From assembly GCF_022539315.1 (NCBI RefSeq), contig NC_066313.1:71303934-71367933 (forward strand): DNA of 64,000 nucleotides, given 5' to 3'. This document shows, piece after piece, positions 61,143-64,000 of this stretch (positions within the stretch are counted from its first letter, which is position 1; each line of letters begins with the position of its first letter). Source of the DNA: Serinus canaria (Eukaryota > Chordata > Aves > Passeriformes > Fringillidae). Under the pieces are notes generated by a model. That model saw only the letters and a program-made list of their open reading frames with translations. It ran no database searches and was not told the origin of the DNA. The position numbers were made by a program, and so were the translations under genes.

Positions 61143-63306
61143 CGTCTATCAGCCAAACAAACAAACAACCTATACCTCCAACACAAAAGTTTGACTAAGT
61201 CCCAAAACCAAGAGAGGATTTTTAACACTGTAAGCTTCCCAGTACCTCAGAGGTGCTATTTTCTCTGGAGTCCTCTCAGAGATTTCCACATTCTTAAATA
61301 CGTCAACATAATGTCAAAAAGTCTTAAATTAACCTAAATACCTCTTGCCATGGATTTCATTTCACTTGGCCAGAGAAAACATGCATTTTAGAAAGGAAGC
61401 TTTTCACCTTTGTTCATAAAATTTCACTTGCAGACATTGTGAACTCAGGCTTTTGTATGTTCATTAAATCCCCACAAATTTATAGGGAAGTTCAAAAATT
61501 TTAAAAGTCATGTGCAGGACTGAAATGTCATTTCAGGAAATTGTATTAAATATGGATTCAAGTGAGAAATGGGGCTACAGGCTTTTCTTTTTTTTTCTAA
61601 AAAGAGAAGGCCAAACTATAAGATAAAGATTTCTGTAGAAGCATCTGTGATAAACTTCTTATAACCTTGCATATATTATGTAAAAAGAGAACACTCATTT
61701 TTTTTCAAAAGCTGCATTAGGAAAATGAATTAGGTAATGTCCCTTCACTGCTATTGAAATGCAAAGCAGCATGTAAATTCAGAGCATTATTTTTATTAGA
61801 ATTATTATATTACTCTTTTATCAGGCACTTTTTCAGCAAAATATGTCAAACTTTTGTTTAGACACATGCCCAAGGAATCTTTGAAACAAGCTGTTATACG
61901 TTTGAAGTACATAATTAAGATTAAACATTACAGATGACAAAACAAGGTGGTTAAATCCAGACTTCTCACATGGATTTCAGAGTTTGCTTATAAAAGCCAC
62001 ATATAATTTTTTGTATGCTGTTGTGACACTTAAAGTGAAGGCCAAAATCACAGAGAGAGCTTTGGGGATTTGTTGATCAAAGCATTTGCTTCCAGTTTGA
62101 AGCACATAATGAGACAGGCCTGTAGCTGTAACTTGCCACATGTTTGGAAAAGGCAGTGTAATGAGGAACAAAGATCCACAGCAGATTTCTTTAGATTGGA
62201 TAGAGAAGCATGCCCATGCCCCAGTGTTTCTGTAACGGCAAGCAACAGAATCTCCCACTTCCTCAGGATTAGCCTTGGAAGGACTATCCAAAATCACCTT
62301 GACTGAATCACCCAGAAGTTCATGTTATCAGAGGGGAAAAATACTGTAAAATAAGTGATGCATACTAAGTAAATATACCTTGTGAAATGCAGGCATATTG
62401 AAGTTGTGAACAATTAAAAGCCTCTTATGAGAGACTTCTCACATGTCACATATCAAAGAGTCAAAACCCCTCAACCCATAGAGACAGAAGAGAATTAAAT
62501 ATTATGTTTTACTGCATGTTTTGAATTCTCTTTTCAGCTTATTAAAGATTAATTTGTGTCATTAATCTTTGCTTACATGAACCATTTAACTACAAAATCT
62601 CATTTGAAATAGTAATAATTTTATTCATTTAGGAGGTGTAATCATGATTGCCACATACTTCACTGTCTGAAGACTTGTTTTTCATGCATTCAGTAATAAA
62701 ATTATGCTACCTTGAAAAATTTGAACTCTTTACAGTTAATTAAATATTTATTACTCAAAATGTTTTGCACAAAATCCAGAAATCTGTAAATGTAAATTTA
62801 GTTAATAAATGTTTGTAGGGGGTTGTGTTTTAAATTTCAAACCACAGCCTGAAATAACTGCATCTTGTGTGAGAAAGCCAGATTTTGGTTTTGTTTTGTT
62901 TAATGAAAATGATGGCTGTGTTATGGCTCTTGTAATACAGCAATAATTCAAGATGAGTAGTCAATAATTTTCATTTTACTCCATCACCACAGAAGACAAT
63001 TATGACTGTAAATATATGTAAAGAAATAGACAAGTATTAATATTTTTAGAACTCTACTGAATAGTTCAACATATTGAATGTTTTAATTCCCTAAAGAACT
63101 ATAAGCCATAATAATCAATCATTACATTCACAAAGTAATTAACGTCATTAGTCTAATAATCAATCTAAACACTCTAGGCACTGTGTATGTAAACAAGATG
63201 ACTGTCTCAGACAGGTCACAAACAAAATCAACTTAAAGCATAATTTTGGAGAAAATAATAACATGGCACACAGTACAGACATATCACCACATGAAATGAA
63301 TCCCAC
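61143..63306. other. AT-rich non-coding DNA
   Basis: No gene or repeat family is recognised. An (AAAC)n patch lies near 61155-61168. The 106-codon minus frame at 61977-62297 has no recognised domain. Confidence 0.6.
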
Positions 63307-64000
63307 TGTGGTGGTTAACCTTGCTGGCATTCAGACCCTCCTCTCTCCCCCAGTTACTCTCCTCCTCCCCATCTTTGAAAAGGCAGGGAGAAAATAAGAG
63401 GGATGATGATAAGAACAGGGAAATGCTGACCTATTTCTCATCGTCACAGAGCAAATTCAGGGAAGATGAATTAATTCATTGCCAGTTAAAAAAAAAAGGT
63501 AAGATATAGGGTAGGATAAAGTTGTGGTTATTTTGCTGACACTTATTCTCTGCTTCTCCTTACTTTCTTCAGTCTTGTAATGGTCCAGCACAGGGTCCTT
63601 GACAGAGATTGCAGTCCTTCAGGAGCAAACTTCTCCAGTGTGAATGCCTCAGTGCCACAGTTCTGGCCAGAAAACTGACTTCAGCATGTGCTTCTCTTCA
63701 CAAGCTGCAGGTCCTGCCAGGATCCTACTATGGTGTGGGATCTTTGGTGGGCATCAGGATGGATTGGTGCTCCACTGTGGTCCTTCAGCTGCGGCAGGGA
63801 CACAACCTGCTTTGCCATTTTCTTCTCCACAGACTTGAGTGAATCTCTGCTTTAGGGAACCTCTGCTTCCATACCCAGAGCACATCCTACCCCTCCTTCT
63901 TCACTGATCTTGGTGTCTGCTGAGCTGTTGCTCTCTCATTTCTCTCCTTTCTCACAGCTGCTCCACAGCAGTTTCTAAGCCTTCTTAAATATGTTATGAC
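63307..64000 (-). mobile_element. ERVL-like LTR, cut by the right window edge
   Basis: The left end 'TGTGGTGGTTAACCTTGCTG', then a body with 'CTCCTTACTTTCTTCAGTCT', 'AGTCCTTCAGGAGCAAACTT', 'CTCCACTGTGGTCCTTCAGC', 'CCCTCCTTCTTCACTGATCT', 'TGGTGTCTGCTGAGCTGTTG' and 'AAGCCTTCTTAAATATGTTA', matches a second avian ERVL-type LTR in reverse orientation. The remaining U3 end of the LTR (and possibly proviral DNA) would lie beyond 64000. The 64- and 77-codon open frames at 63609-63842 are inside the LTR. Confidence 0.82.

Noticed and set aside
1..64000. CRISPR arrays, tRNA and rRNA genes
   Set aside because: No spaced direct repeats of CRISPR type and no tRNA B-box-like GGTTCGAATCC sequence were seen by eye; the sequence is vertebrate-like.

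Overview
The window is AT-rich vertebrate nuclear DNA with no recognisable gene. The organism is a bird, most likely a neoavian and plausibly a songbird. The evidence is the interspersed repeats. There are many CR1 LINE fragments, several ending in or starting from the CR1 3' signature (an ATTCTATG-type end, or its complement beside 'GGGTTGGAAAGGACC'-like sequence). There are also several solo LTRs that resemble avian ERVL-type LTRs and one that resembles a common songbird LTR. Repeat families were identified from memory of their consensus sequences, not by a database search.

Layout. 1-9.4 kb: plain AT-rich DNA with one CR1 tail. 9.4-11.6 kb: a CR1 fragment that still encodes the C-terminal end of the reverse-transcriptase ORF, an unexplained GC-rich block that carries the longest non-repeat ORF (168 codons), and a second CR1. 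11.6-25.2 kb: a long stretch with almost nothing recognisable apart from a pyrimidine-rich segment. 25.2-26.3 kb: a CR1 and a solo LTR with likely target-site duplications. 30.05 kb: a (TTA)n microsatellite. 33.1-33.7 kb: a 630-bp compound array of GGAAGTGGC and GGAA units. 34.3-37.5 kb: a cluster of CR1, an ERVL-like LTR, a second LTR type and a CR1 that keeps the FADD active-site motif. 40.6-47.2 kb: further LTRs and CR1s. 52.3-53.8 kb: a possible poly(A) site, a perfect 19-bp inverted repeat and a CR1 tail. 56.4-56.8 kb: a second copy of the GGAAGTGGC/GGAA array type. 59-64 kb: microsatellites, an LTR 3' end, a CR1, and an LTR that runs off the right edge.

No host gene, tRNA, rRNA, CRISPR array or intact mobile-element gene was found. 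The long open frames at 33 and 56 kb are products of the stop-free simple repeat. The window therefore reads as a gene desert or part of a very large intron. The most notable signal is the pair of same-orientation compound arrays 23 kb apart. Each is a dense cluster of ETS-factor-like GGAAGTG sites followed by a pure GGAA run.
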